Positions 53,847-63,267 of a DNA stretch of 64,000 bases are shown in pieces. A program made the position numbers and the translations under genes. Under the pieces are notes generated by a model, which had not been told where the DNA came from, searched no databases, and saw only the letters and a list, made by a program, of their open reading frames with translations. Source of the stretch: an uncultured Granulosicoccaceae bacterium (GTDB lineage Bacteria; Pseudomonadota; Gammaproteobacteria; Granulosicoccales; Granulosicoccaceae); the NCBI GenBank assembly GCA_938041955.1, contig CALISD010000021.1, positions 61,200 through 125,199 of the forward strand, given 5' to 3'. How positions within the stretch are numbered: the stretch's first letter is position 1; every line of letters starts with the position of its first letter.

Positions 53847-55013
53847 ATGCGAAGCCGTGAGCTGCTTGATAAATTAATCAGCTATCCGACCGTCAGCCGC
53901 GACAGCAATCTGGAGCTGATCGCCTTTATTCAGCAGCACCTGAGTACATTGGGCTACCCGTCAGAGTTGGTGCACAACGAAGAAAAAACCAAGGCCAATT
54001 TGTATAGTGTCATAGGCCCGGCCGACAAACCCGGGGTGATGCTATCGGGCCACACCGATGTGGTACCGGTTGAAGGCCAGAACTGGAGCACAGATCCTTT
54101 TACACTGCGCGAGAGCAACGATTTGCTATTCGGCCGCGGCACCTGTGACATGAAAGGTTTTATCGCCTGTGCGCTGGCCATGGTTGAGACACTGGATAAA
54201 AGCAAACTCGCCACACCGCTGCATCTGGCATTCAGCTATGACGAAGAAATTGGCTGCATCGGGGTGAGGCGCTTACTGGAAAACTTAAAACACAGTAATT
54301 TCCCACCACGTTATTGCATTGTCGGAGAGCCGACCCTGATGCAACCTGTTATAGCTCACAAGGGCAAAACCGCTGCCCGAGCACACTGCCATGGCGTTGA
54401 GTGTCATTCGAGTCTCGCACCTCAATCGGTTAACGCAATTTATCTGGCGTCCGAGCTCATCAGTAAAATCCAGCAGAAGCAACGGCAAATCATAGAAAAC
54501 GGCACACATGACCGTGACTACGATATCTCACATACCACACTGCACGTAGGAAAAATCGCCGGTGGAATTGCACTGAATATCGTGCCGAACTATTGCGCAT
54601 TTGAATTCGAGATACGCAACCTCCCTACAGATGATCCAAAAGCCATTCTCGACGATATTCAACTCGCTGCAAACGAAATTGCCGCACCGTTTCTCGAATC
54701 GCACCCGGGCGCCAAGATCGAGATTGAGCTGACCAACGAATACCCGGCACTGAACACCAGCACAGAAAGTGATATCGTCGAATTCATTAAACAGCTGACC
54801 GGTGCTAACTCATTCGGAAAAATAGCATTTGGCACCGAAGGCGGATTATTCAGCCGCGAGCTCGGGGTAGAAACCATCGTCCTCGGACCCGGCAGTATTG
54901 AACAGGCGCACAAGCCCGATGAATATATTGCTATCGACCAGCTGGGTCGCTGTGATGCATTCTTGCAAAGATTAAAAGATGCACTGTATCAACCTGTAAC
55001 AACCACCAACTAG
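53847..55013 (+). CDS. argE: Acetylornithine deacetylase-like M20 peptidase (ArgE)
   Basis: 388 aa from ATG 53847 (MRSRELLDKLISYPTVSRDSN), typical family start. Metal-site motifs: LSGHTDVVPVEGQNWSTDPF, GRGTCDMKGFIACALA, FSYDEEIGC, GEPT and the final GPGSIEQAHKPDEYI. It should remove an acetyl group from N-acetylornithine or a related N-acyl amino compound. No other arg genes are nearby, and a PLP enzyme follows 29 bases later, so a catabolic N-acyl substrate is also possible. Confidence 0.88.
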   Translation: MRSRELLDKLISYPTVSRDSNLELIAFIQQHLSTLGYPSELVHNEEKTKANLYSVIGPADKPGVMLSGHTDVVPVEGQNWSTDPFTLRESNDLLFGRGTCDMKGFIACALAMVETLDKSKLATPLHLAFSYDEEIGCIGVRRLLENLKHSNFPPRYCIVGEPTLMQPVIAHKGKTAARAHCHGVECHSSLAPQSVNAIYLASELISKIQQKQRQIIENGTHDRDYDISHTTLHVGKIAGGIALNIVPNYCAFEFEIRNLPTDDPKAILDDIQLAANEIAAPFLESHPGAKIEIELTNEYPALNTSTESDIVEFIKQLTGANSFGKIAFGTEGGLFSRELGVETIVLGPGSIEQAHKPDEYIAIDQLGRCDAFLQRLKDALYQPVTTTN

Positions 55014-55042
55014 AATAACCAACTACGTGACAAGGCAACACC

Positions 55043-56293
55043 ATGACTGACAACCGACTCAACCAACTCGATCTCGACTTCGTTCGAAGTTGCTTCCCGA
55101 CATTCGAAGAACCATTGGCTGCCAAAACCGCTTTCTTTGAAAATGCGGGTGGTAGTTATGTCGCAGGTGCGGTACTTGATCGCTTAATGCATTTTTACCG
55201 TGTCAACAAGGTACAGCCATACGGCGCCAGTGAAATTTTAAGCAGCGCCGGCAATCAAATGGACGCCGGCAGACAAGGCATGGCAGATCTGCTGGGTATT
55301 GATACAGCGGATCTCACCCTCGGGGCTTCAACTACACAGAACTTCAACACACTGGCATTTGCCTGCGAAGGTTTTGTTACGAACCATTCGGAAGTGATCG
55401 TCACTGATCAGGATCACGAAGCCAACATAGGCGCATGGGAACGGCTCTGCGAACGAACCGGTGCCACCTTAAAGGTGTGGACTATTAATCAGGACACTGC
55501 AGAACTTGAACTTGAAACATTAAGTTCACTGCTTACAAGCAATACTGCCATCGTTTGCATGACGCACAGTTCAAACATTATCGGAACCATTAACCCGGTT
55601 GAAAAAGTTATTGAGCTTTGTCGCGCAAACGGTACACGAGTGGCAATAGATGGAGTGTCATTCGCACCTCATAGTTGGCCTGACATTCCCACATTAAAGC
55701 CAGATGCCTACTGTTTCAGTACCTATAAGACCTATGCAACCCATATGGGTGTGATGTTCACGAGCGAAGATTTCAGATCTTTGCTCACACCACAATGCCA
55801 CTACTTTAATCGCGGCTACGCCAATAAGTTATTAGACGGTGCCGGTCCGGATCACGCCTCAATTGCCGCACTTGCAGGGTTGGGTGAATACTTCAATGCC
55901 AGCCATCAACATCACTTTGGTAATAATGATTTATCACTTTATGAACAAGCACAACAAATATCAGCGCTCATGCATGCTCATGAAACGGATTTATGCAAAC
56001 GTCTACTCGACGGCATCGCTGATTTGCCTTTACATATCGTTGGGCGTAACCACACAGAAGGTCGTGAAGCCAATATCGCACTGACTTCTTCAAAGCTCTC
56101 TTCGGCAGAAATGTCGAAATACCTGGCGACTAAAGACATCGCAGCAGGTAACGGTGATTTTTACGCCCTGCGGCTTCTTGAAAAAGCAGGCATCAAAGAT
56201 ACAGACGATGGTGTGTTACGTGTGAGTTTTGCACACTACAACAGTACTGATGATGTAGATCGCGTGGTCGATGCACTAAAAGCGTGTCACTAA
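55043..56293 (+). CDS. Aminotransferase class V / cysteine desulfurase-like PLP enzyme
   Basis: 416 aa. AAGG lies seven bases before ATG. It shows KTAFFENAGGSYVAG, LTLGASTTQNFNTLAFA, TDQDHEANIGAWERL, the cofactor Asp203 in VAIDGVSFAPH and the Schiff-base Lys229 in FSTYKTYATHMGV. The C-terminal RVSFAHYNSTDDVDRVVDAL is also family-like. The Asn-Ala-Gly-Gly start is typical of the cysteine-desulfurase-like branch, but I see no clear Cys loop for sulfur transfer, so lyase or transaminase activity is open. Probably cotranscribed with the upstream deacetylase. Confidence 0.85.
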   Translation: MTDNRLNQLDLDFVRSCFPTFEEPLAAKTAFFENAGGSYVAGAVLDRLMHFYRVNKVQPYGASEILSSAGNQMDAGRQGMADLLGIDTADLTLGASTTQNFNTLAFACEGFVTNHSEVIVTDQDHEANIGAWERLCERTGATLKVWTINQDTAELELETLSSLLTSNTAIVCMTHSSNIIGTINPVEKVIELCRANGTRVAIDGVSFAPHSWPDIPTLKPDAYCFSTYKTYATHMGVMFTSEDFRSLLTPQCHYFNRGYANKLLDGAGPDHASIAALAGLGEYFNASHQHHFGNNDLSLYEQAQQISALMHAHETDLCKRLLDGIADLPLHIVGRNHTEGREANIALTSSKLSSAEMSKYLATKDIAAGNGDFYALRLLEKAGIKDTDDGVLRVSFAHYNSTDDVDRVVDALKACH

Positions 56294-56348
56294 ATCTAAT
56301 TAGCCAAGTAAAGTAAACTGCCCATAACAGGGTTTGACGGAGTACGGT

Positions 56349-57245
56349 ATGAACGAACTGGTTATAAAACTCAAAGGGGAAGTCACAGACACCAACTTTG
56401 ATGAGTGGAAAAACGAACTGATCGCGCGTGTAAAAAACGTGAATACTGAGTTAGTGAAAGACGACGATTTCGCCATTGCCGAAGATGATGTCAAAGCAAT
56501 AAAAGCCGGTGAAAAAGCTCTTAAGGCAGCAAAAGCTTCAGCGCTGGAACAAGCCGATGAAATCCAGAAACTATTTGCTGCTATTGATGAAGTCAGCAGC
56601 GAGGCAAGAGACGCAAGACTCGCACTTGAAAAGCAGATCAAGAAAAGAAAAAGCGAAATCAAAGATGAAATAGTAGATGAAGGCGTAGCAGCCATTGAGA
56701 AATATCTGCAGGAACAGAGCGCCGCCCTTCAGTCAATCAATCACTCATGGCTAAACCGTTCAGCCATTGAGGAGACTACCAAAGGCAAAAGAACATCAAC
56801 CAGTATGCAAAAGGCCGTGACCACTCTGGTAGTAAAAATCAAAGGCGAAATAGCCGAGCGTGAAGATGCAATAAAAGAAAACGAAACGACAATTAGTGAT
56901 ATTGATGATAGCTACAGCGCCATATTTCAAGATGCTGAATCTCTCGCGCTACTGGATGCTGATGAACTCAAGTCTACAATTGAAGAACGCATTGAGTATT
57001 TTGAAGAAGAGAAAAAGAAACAACAACCGGAGCCTGTAGCGGAAACTACCACAGAACCAAAAGAAGAAGAGCCAGAGCCGGAGCCCGAAGAGTCAGAGGA
57101 CTCTGACGACATTCATCCGGCTGATGAATCACATGTCATTTCTATTGAGATATTTGCTCAAGTTGATGCGGCGCAGGAACTGTTTGACGAGATCGATGAC
57201 CGATACTCTAATCGTGAGATAGTTGGTGAGATTAGACTGAGTTAG
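56349..57245 (+). CDS. Coiled-coil protein resembling phage DUF1351-type proteins
   Basis: 298 aa from ATG 56349, with GGAG about seven bases upstream. The protein is almost wholly helical: charged heptad regions at about 10-120 and 155-235, an acidic Glu/Pro stretch (about 228-255), and a short final domain (ESHVISIEIFAQVDAAQELFDEI). The N-terminal plan (KGEVTDTNFDEWKNELIARVKN, DVKAIKAGEKALKAAKA) resembles DUF1351 proteins found in phages. No other phage gene is close. Function unknown; family placement is by resemblance only. Confidence 0.55.
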   Translation: MNELVIKLKGEVTDTNFDEWKNELIARVKNVNTELVKDDDFAIAEDDVKAIKAGEKALKAAKASALEQADEIQKLFAAIDEVSSEARDARLALEKQIKKRKSEIKDEIVDEGVAAIEKYLQEQSAALQSINHSWLNRSAIEETTKGKRTSTSMQKAVTTLVVKIKGEIAEREDAIKENETTISDIDDSYSAIFQDAESLALLDADELKSTIEERIEYFEEEKKKQQPEPVAETTTEPKEEEPEPEPEESEDSDDIHPADESHVISIEIFAQVDAAQELFDEIDDRYSNREIVGEIRLS

Positions 57246-57301
57246 GTACGTAGTGCTGCTGTGGTACGGCAGAGAAACCCGCCTCAGTAATTCCCGTAGG
57301 T

Positions 57302-57326
57302 GTTGCGCTATAATATATAGCGCAAC
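57302..57326. terminator. Perfect inverted repeat between convergent genes
   Basis: GTTGCGCTATA and TATAGCGCAAC pair over 11 bp around three bases, midway between the phage-type gene and the aldolase gene, which face each other. U-tracts are missing, so this is a candidate bidirectional terminator only. Confidence 0.45.
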
Positions 57327-57362
57327 GACTAAAATACTTGTCTAGTTATTTTCCACTACCGC

Positions 57363-58136
57363 TCACACCTTACTGGCAAGCTCTGCTAACGCAGAAGCTG
57401 TGTGTCGTGCACCCGCCATCGCAAAGCCATGCTCCGATGCAATATGAAACATAGTCACACCCAGCTTGTTTAATTCAGCCGCAGTACTTGTGTCAGGCGC
57501 GAACGTAATACAGCAGTTTTTCGCCGCACGCGTTGCATCACCGACTTTAGCAATTGCATCCCTTATCACCTTATCATTGATATCGGTGACTCCATAACAA
57601 ACCGCTAAATCTGCCGGACCAACGAACAAACCGTCTATACCTTCAACTGCTGCGATCTCATGGCAGGCATCGACCCCCTCTGGCTCTTCAATTTGCACAA
57701 CCACAACTGTTTCTTCCTGGCTTTTAGCCAGTAGCTCCGGCATTTTACGGGTGGCGAAACCAGCCCACCGGGTTGAGCCTGCATACCCTCGGCCGCCATG
57801 GCCGAAACGTGCCCAACGGGCCACTTCGGTGGCTTTCTCAACTGAGTCAACATGGGGTACAACAACCCCTGTCGCACCGCTATCAAGTACTTTTAAAATT
57901 TCATGCCGCTCTGCGGAGGGTACTCGAACCAACGTCGGGAAGTTAAGTGCCTTTGCTACTGCCAGGCAGGCATCAAGACTGCCGCGATCATACGGAGCGT
58001 GCTCAGCATCAATAGTTATATAGTCAAGGCCAGATAAGGCCATGATTTCAATGATGTCATGCGAGGGTGTTTTTACAAATGTGCCGCTAAGGATATCGCC
58101 ACGAAGCATTCGTTTACGTAGACTGTCAGTTATCAT
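57363..58136 (-). CDS. HpcH/HpaI family aldolase
   Basis: 257 aa. It shows LSGTFVKTPSHDIIEIMALSGLDYITIDAEHAPYD, RVPSAERHEILKVLDSGATGVVVPHVDS, RWARFGHGGRGYAGSTRWAGFA, VQIEEPEGVDA (metal ligand Glu) and GIDGLFVGPADLAVCYGV (Asp ligand). These class II pyruvate aldolases cleave 4-hydroxy-2-oxo acids, often at the end of aromatic or sugar-acid breakdown. No pathway genes adjoin it, so the real substrate is unknown. Confidence 0.92.
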   Translation of the reverse strand: MITDSLRKRMLRGDILSGTFVKTPSHDIIEIMALSGLDYITIDAEHAPYDRGSLDACLAVAKALNFPTLVRVPSAERHEILKVLDSGATGVVVPHVDSVEKATEVARWARFGHGGRGYAGSTRWAGFATRKMPELLAKSQEETVVVVQIEEPEGVDACHEIAAVEGIDGLFVGPADLAVCYGVTDINDKVIRDAIAKVGDATRAAKNCCITFAPDTSTAAELNKLGVTMFHIASEHGFAMAGARHTASALAELASKV

Positions 58137-58259
58137 GTTGTTTCAGCTCTTTCTTTCGGTAGCGACATTTATAAAGTAGTAAAGGTGCAAGTTATTGTGC
58201 TTGGCAGAAATAGTCAATACGTTGATTAATTCCTTCAAACATACAAAAGACCCTCTATA

Positions 58260-59366
58260 TTGAATATCCCAAAGCCATTTTTTATCGTGATTTGCTCAGT
58301 GCTATTGTATTCCTGCAGCGGCGGCCAGAATTTTTCTCAGTTTCCGGGATTTGAAGAATACTTTGAGATCTACCCGCCCAGCGATCAATTGCCAACCGCA
58401 TCAGAGATGGCGTTGCTCGCTGAGTACAAGCCAAAGATATACAAATCTAACGATCAAACCGGGCCGGTAGATTTTTACAAAGACTATATCAGCCACGGCA
58501 TCCTTTTTATCGACGGTAAAAAACTCTCTGACAGTGTCACTTCTGCGCTTCTGAATGAGCATCGAGACAATCCGGACGCCCGCTTCACCTATACCGGTAA
58601 TTATAAATCCCCAGGCACCGCGGTGGTGTACGGTCGAGTTGATCGCGACCTGGTAGCGCACAACGGTAGAAACCACCACTTTACATTTCTTACTTACAAT
58701 CTGGTTTTTCCCGTTAGTGGGATTCTACAAGGACTCGGCAAGCTACAGGCCTTGGGGCTTGGTATCAGTGGTAATCTGAATGATTGGCATCAGCTTGATC
58801 ACTATGTCGGAGTCACGATCGCGCTACTCGAAAATAAACCGGTTGCAATGACGCTGCAGCAACACAACTACCACACGACCTATCTTCTTGAAACGGATAC
58901 GAAGCATGTATCTATAGATATCGCGATACGCTCGAACGAGCTGTATCCGCATACAAAGGGCGAGACCAGGCACCCTGGCGTCTCATTCCTGTCTACAGAC
59001 AATATTGAGTTTGTTGTCACAGGAAAAAATAAACCGATGATGGCAGGCTATGACATCACCAAAGGAGAGGCTGAAATTTTATATGAACTGGTTTTTTTAC
59101 CGCAAACAGACGCGTTTTATCAATTTAAAGGATCGCTCGGGAAATCAAGATTATTGCCCGGGCGTAGCGGGCCACCCGGTGCTGACTATGCAACACTTCC
59201 GGGCTTGATGCCTCGTGCGGTTCGATTGGTGACGGGCTATCGCGGCGATAACCCGCAGCAGGAGATTGATTTGTTCAGCCATCTGTTTGACCGCGAAAAC
59301 TTTGCCGTACGTAAAAAGGCGATCAGCCCGTATCAAGATCGGTTCTTTGAACAATTGGACAAGTAA
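58260..59366 (+). CDS. Conserved lipoprotein, function unknown
   Basis: 368 aa. TTG start, no strong ribosome site. The signal ends in LLYSCSGGQ, a lipobox with Cys at 19 or so. The rest is soluble, with HGILFIDGKKLSDSVTSAL, VVYGRVDRDLVAHNGRNHHFTFLTYNLVFPVSG, HQLDHYVGVTIALLENKPVAMTLQQHNYH and several His pairs (NHHF, QHNYHTTY). I do not recognise the family. Histidine-rich loops hint at metal or hydrolase chemistry, but no motif is decisive. It is convergent with the PhyH gene. Confidence 0.7.
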   Translation: MNIPKPFFIVICSVLLYSCSGGQNFSQFPGFEEYFEIYPPSDQLPTASEMALLAEYKPKIYKSNDQTGPVDFYKDYISHGILFIDGKKLSDSVTSALLNEHRDNPDARFTYTGNYKSPGTAVVYGRVDRDLVAHNGRNHHFTFLTYNLVFPVSGILQGLGKLQALGLGISGNLNDWHQLDHYVGVTIALLENKPVAMTLQQHNYHTTYLLETDTKHVSIDIAIRSNELYPHTKGETRHPGVSFLSTDNIEFVVTGKNKPMMAGYDITKGEAEILYELVFLPQTDAFYQFKGSLGKSRLLPGRSGPPGADYATLPGLMPRAVRLVTGYRGDNPQQEIDLFSHLFDRENFAVRKKAISPYQDRFFEQLDK

Positions 59367-59373
59367 AAGCAAC

Positions 59374-60267
59374 TTAGGCGCCGCTGGCTTCACTTGTGGT
59401 ATCGAATCCCCTCAGGGGGATATCAGCGCCTCGCACAAGCCAGTTATCTTCAGGGTAGTGGCAATTACCATCTATCACGTGCAGTGTGTAGGCGTGTCGT
59501 GACTTATCAGAACGGTTGGCACCGCTCAAATGAGGCAACTTGCCGTGCAGAAGCACCAATGAACCCTTAGGGGCTTCAAGCGCCACTGGCGTCGCTTTCC
59601 ATTCAGGGTCATCAAGAGGAGTGAATTTCAGTTCACCATCGACATGGCGATGAAACCGCTCTTTGAGCGGGCCTTTATGCTCCCCGGGCAGTGCATACAT
59701 ACATCCATTTTCAATGGTGGCGTCTTCAAGTGCTACCCAGAACCCTGTGCAACTCAGCGGATCGGTATAGATGAACGTACTGTCCTGATGACAGTTCACC
59801 TCACCCCCTATTCTGGGTGATTTAAAAATATACATAGACTGCAATAGCCTGGGATCACCGTAGCCAATCTGCCGCGCTATCTTGTTGAGCTTTTCTGTTC
59901 GTGAAAACTGATCAAATACCGGATCAAGATCATGCAATGCGTGACCAATTTTATTGACTGATTCAGTGGCCGGGAATTTCAGCTCGCCGTCTTCGGTGAG
60001 CGCTTCTGATTCAAGAAAGAACCGGATCTTGTCACCTGAAGTTTGAAAGTATTCATCTTTGGTATGACTGTGAGCGGTGGTTGAGAACACGCTGCTTAAT
60101 GCTGCGATATCTGTCTCCTCAATGAGCTGTGTTGCGCGCTCACGCAATCTGTCGCAGTCGGTATCACTGAAAAAATGATCGAGCACCAAAAAGCCATCAT
60201 TCTCATAAGCACTCAGCATTTCGGCACTTAAGGTTCCATCTTCTGCACACTCAAATCGTTTCATCAT
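59374..60267 (-). CDS. Phytanoyl-CoA dioxygenase family (PhyH) Fe(II)/2-oxoglutarate oxygenase
   Basis: 297 aa. It begins AYENDGFLVLDHFFSDTDCDRLRER, typical of PhyH. The iron ligands are His and Asp in VNCHQDSTFIY and a distal His in GANRSDKSRHAYTLHVID, with the 2-oxoglutarate Arg nearby. VALEDATIENGCMYALPGEHKG and LLHGKLPHLSGANRSDKSRHA complete the pattern. It hydroxylates an unknown small molecule. Divergent from the kinase-like gene with 117 bases between, which may share a control region. Confidence 0.92.
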   Translation of the reverse strand: MMKRFECAEDGTLSAEMLSAYENDGFLVLDHFFSDTDCDRLRERATQLIEETDIAALSSVFSTTAHSHTKDEYFQTSGDKIRFFLESEALTEDGELKFPATESVNKIGHALHDLDPVFDQFSRTEKLNKIARQIGYGDPRLLQSMYIFKSPRIGGEVNCHQDSTFIYTDPLSCTGFWVALEDATIENGCMYALPGEHKGPLKERFHRHVDGELKFTPLDDPEWKATPVALEAPKGSLVLLHGKLPHLSGANRSDKSRHAYTLHVIDGNCHYPEDNWLVRGADIPLRGFDTTSEASGA

Positions 60268-60384
60268 CTGCCTTTCCTGAATCTGCTAAACCGACTTTCA
60301 CTTGATATATCATCTGCAAAGCGTCGGTTGATTTGTAAGTTAGAATACAGTCCCTGTTAGAGCAAATCCAATGTAGATCACTCT

Positions 60385-61356
60385 ATGTCAGATCTTTGGA
60401 AGTCAGTCGCGTTACAACATACCGACGCTGTCAATGCCGAAATGACCGAATCCATTCAGTCTCTGTGGAGCGGCTATGGTCAAATCTTCCGAGCACAACT
60501 GAGTCCGGAATCTCTCGGCACACTGATCGTTAAGCAAATAGCCCCACCGGTTTCTGAACAGCATCCACGTGGATGGAATACCGACCGCTCCGCTATCAGA
60601 AAGCTTAGATCTTATGAGGTAGAAACCCGTTGGTATAGGCAATGGAGTAATCGGTGTAGCGCTCAGTGCCGGGTTGCGACGCATATTGCCTCATCATCCG
60701 AGGCAAACCAGAGCGTCATATTGATGGAAGATCTTGATGCCAGCGGCTACCCCGTTCGACATTCACATTTAACGCCTGCGCAGGCCAAACCCTGTTTACA
60801 TTGGCTGGCGCACTTTCACGCACAATTTCTGCACAGCGAAGCAGAGGGCTTATGGCCTGTGGGCACCTACTGGCACCTTGACTCACGCCCTGACGAACTC
60901 GATGCAATGCAGCAGAGTAGGATTAAGGCCTGCGCGGTTAAACTCGACAAGCACCTTAGCAAGTGCGAATACCAGACTATCGTGCACGGCGACGCCAAGG
61001 TAGCCAACTTTTGTTTCTCGGAAAATGATCAACAAGTCGCCGCAGTGGACTTTCAATATGCTGGTGGTGGCTGCGGTATGAAAGATGTAGCGTACTTTTT
61101 TGGAAGCTGCTTTGACGAGCATGAATGCCAAAAGCATATACCAGGACTATTAGACTTCTATTTCGAAGCACTAGCAGAAGCGGTTACAGCCAAAGCAATA
61201 GATGCGACACGCCTTGAGCAGGAGTGGCGAGGTATGTTTGCACCGGCGTGGACTGACTTTCATCGGTTTCTGCTGGGCTGGATGCCGGGACACTCGAAGA
61301 TACATAGCTACACTGAAGCACTGGCAAACGAAACACTGTCAATCATAAACCGCTGA
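60385..61356 (+). CDS. Small-molecule kinase of the CHK/ecdysteroid-kinase-like (APH fold) family
   Basis: 323 aa. Kinase-like motifs: IVKQI (ATP Lys), VILMEDLDASGYP (hinge), IVHGDAKVANFCF (catalytic loop with Asp), AVDFQYAGGGCGMKDVAYFF (Asp of the DFG-like motif). The CHK pattern (C-rich, HGD-x-K-x-x-N) suggests phosphorylation of a small alcohol rather than a protein. The substrate is unknown; divergence from a PhyH hydroxylase raises the possibility that a hydroxylated product is the acceptor. Confidence 0.85.
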   Translation: MSDLWKSVALQHTDAVNAEMTESIQSLWSGYGQIFRAQLSPESLGTLIVKQIAPPVSEQHPRGWNTDRSAIRKLRSYEVETRWYRQWSNRCSAQCRVATHIASSSEANQSVILMEDLDASGYPVRHSHLTPAQAKPCLHWLAHFHAQFLHSEAEGLWPVGTYWHLDSRPDELDAMQQSRIKACAVKLDKHLSKCEYQTIVHGDAKVANFCFSENDQQVAAVDFQYAGGGCGMKDVAYFFGSCFDEHECQKHIPGLLDFYFEALAEAVTAKAIDATRLEQEWRGMFAPAWTDFHRFLLGWMPGHSKIHSYTEALANETLSIINR

Positions 61357-61382
61357 AAGCGTACGTGTGTACACCTTACTAT

Positions 61383-62441
61383 TTACCCGGTTGGATCAGT
61401 GCTATCCGGGGAGGCGTCGTTTTCGGCCTGCAATTCTATCTCTTCAAGCTGTTCTTCGGACTTATCAAACCAGAGACGTGAGACATAGTTATCTTTGGGC
61501 CATTGAAGTTCAAACAAATCAAGCTTCACACCAGTGTGTCTGTCTTTTAGCGTAAGAAAAATCTCTTCTGCTTCTGCCAGATTACCCAACTCATGCTGAG
61601 CCAATCCCTGACTGTACAATGCGGTATCTACATAGCTACTGTCGGGATGCTCGTCCTGCAAACGCTGAAAGTTATCATATGCCAGCTGGTAATCAGCCTG
61701 ATCCACCATTTGAATATAGGCACGCATATATTTGGCATCATCAACTAGGTAACTGTCGTTGTGCTGCCGAACGAGTGCATCAATCAGTTGCAGTGCGGCA
61801 TAGGTATCACCTTCATCGCGCTTATCAAGTGCCGATTTATACAACCCAAAATCACTGCCAGTGCCGTATACATCTGCTTCTTCAAGCAAAGGCAACTTTA
61901 TCATTGCACGAGCTTTGTTGCGGGTCGAGGCGTTTGAATTGAGATACTCACGGTAGGTGCTACTGGCGGCAACATAATCACCAGATTCTTCGAAGTCACG
62001 AGCGGTGTAGTAAAGCGATTCAGCCCGGTTAGAACCCACACCGATAATGGTGTCGTAATCGATATCCAGTGATGCGATTCTCTGGCCATCACCAAGAGGA
62101 GAAAACGCCACTCCTACTTCGAGCTCATCACCCGGCTCTAACACCACACCCTCAGGGATTTCAGATAGAAAGTCCTCAGAGTTTTCACCAGTGATGGCAA
62201 TAGTATTGATCGGGTAAGTATCAACGCCGACGTTTGATACTGTAAAAGTCTGCGGTGTACGACTACCGACATCCTGTACGCCATAGCGATAATCGGTAAG
62301 CGATACTTTAATACCGCTGATCTCTTCTTCCGGTATTTCGCCTGTGTCCTCACCTGAACCCGTACAAGCGCCCAACAGGGCAACTGATACAGTCAAAGCG
62401 AGGGTATTTACGCGAAAGTATGTTTTTGTTTTTATTGTCAT
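61383..62441 (-). CDS. TPR-repeat lipoprotein with an Ig-like N-terminal domain
   Basis: 352 aa. Signal peptide with lipobox LLGAC-TGSG (Cys26). Residues about 45-130 form a beta-sandwich resembling the choice-of-anchor D/ASH type (QTFTVSNVGVDTYPINTI, GDELEVGVAFSPLGDGQRIASLDI). Residues about 140-320 are TPR-like helices (YYTARDFEESGDYVAASSTYREYL; QLAYDNFQRLQDEHPDSSYVDTALYSQGLAQHELGNLAEA). Looks like an outer-membrane adaptor. A HAMP protein gene lies upstream on the same strand, 49 bases away. Confidence 0.8.
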   Translation of the reverse strand: MTIKTKTYFRVNTLALTVSVALLGACTGSGEDTGEIPEEEISGIKVSLTDYRYGVQDVGSRTPQTFTVSNVGVDTYPINTIAITGENSEDFLSEIPEGVVLEPGDELEVGVAFSPLGDGQRIASLDIDYDTIIGVGSNRAESLYYTARDFEESGDYVAASSTYREYLNSNASTRNKARAMIKLPLLEEADVYGTGSDFGLYKSALDKRDEGDTYAALQLIDALVRQHNDSYLVDDAKYMRAYIQMVDQADYQLAYDNFQRLQDEHPDSSYVDTALYSQGLAQHELGNLAEAEEIFLTLKDRHTGVKLDLFELQWPKDNYVSRLWFDKSEEQLEEIELQAENDASPDSTDPTG

Positions 62442-62489
62442 GGCTTATCGAGTACCAGCTTGCAATCAAACGATTATCTACCTGTGAGA

Positions 62490-63095
62490 TCAGGCTGATG
62501 CTTCAGCAGTGGTAAAATAATCCAACGCTTCGCGACAGTTTTGCAGAGATTCAGAAACATCATCAGCATTGGCTGCCGGCTGCTGCTGCAATTCCTGTAG
62601 AGTTTGCATCTGGCCTTTGGCCTGGGCTATCTGTCTGTTAATACTGACAACCGCTGATTGCAGCGCCTCTGAGACATCGGCAAATTCTTTGTCATCATCA
62701 GCACGCAGACGAACGTTGAGGTTACCCTCGCCAATCTCACGCAGTGCTCGTTTGACGGCCAACAACGGCGTACCAAGCTTTCTGATGATGTACATGCTAA
62801 TCATTGTGGTGACCACCACATTGACCACCAGCATCATGACTATCCAGCGGCCAAGTACGCTCGCCATACTGGGAATCTGCTCGTTGAGCATGTTCATATC
62901 TTCTGACACAAACAGCATCGGAGAGTTGCCTGATACTAACTGACCAAGCATGTGGTGATACATCGCTGCCAGCATAATGGTGGTGATCACCAGATACAAA
63001 GTTGCGAAAGCTATCACACGCCGAATCTCACGCGCCTGAAACGTTTTGTCTTTCAGCAGCGCAAGCAGGAAAAAGGAATCGGACGACCGAGCCAT
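62490..63095 (-). CDS. HAMP-domain membrane protein without output domain
   Basis: 201 aa from ATG 63095 (MARSSDSFFLLALLKDKTF), with GAG eight bases upstream; a frame to 63146 adds 17 residues. Two membrane segments (about 26-48 and 83-105) enclose a short periplasmic loop. The second runs into a HAMP domain (RKLGTPLLAVKRALREIGEGNLNVRLRADDDKEFADVSEAL) and a coiled-coil tail. No kinase, GGDEF or methyl-accepting part follows. It precedes the TPR lipoprotein, so the pair may be a sensor and a partner; this is inference. Confidence 0.78.
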   Translation of the reverse strand: MARSSDSFFLLALLKDKTFQAREIRRVIAFATLYLVITTIMLAAMYHHMLGQLVSGNSPMLFVSEDMNMLNEQIPSMASVLGRWIVMMLVVNVVVTTMISMYIIRKLGTPLLAVKRALREIGEGNLNVRLRADDDKEFADVSEALQSAVVSINRQIAQAKGQMQTLQELQQQPAANADDVSESLQNCREALDYFTTAEASA

Positions 63096-63267
63096 AATCG
63101 ACACTCTTGTTAGAAACGATATATCTCTACGTTGTCGACTATTCATTACACAACTTGACCGGCTTTTACCAAACGGTCTTGTTAGCCACTCACCATTTGT
63201 GAACCAATCTGTCTACTGATCCAGAAATATCCACGATCAGTGCACAGGATTGCCTAACGGTGGGAAA

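Noticed and set aside
56349..57245. Possible prophage remnant
   Set aside because: Only one phage-like gene; no integrase, attachment repeats or structural genes within several kilobases, and both neighbours are ordinary metabolic genes.
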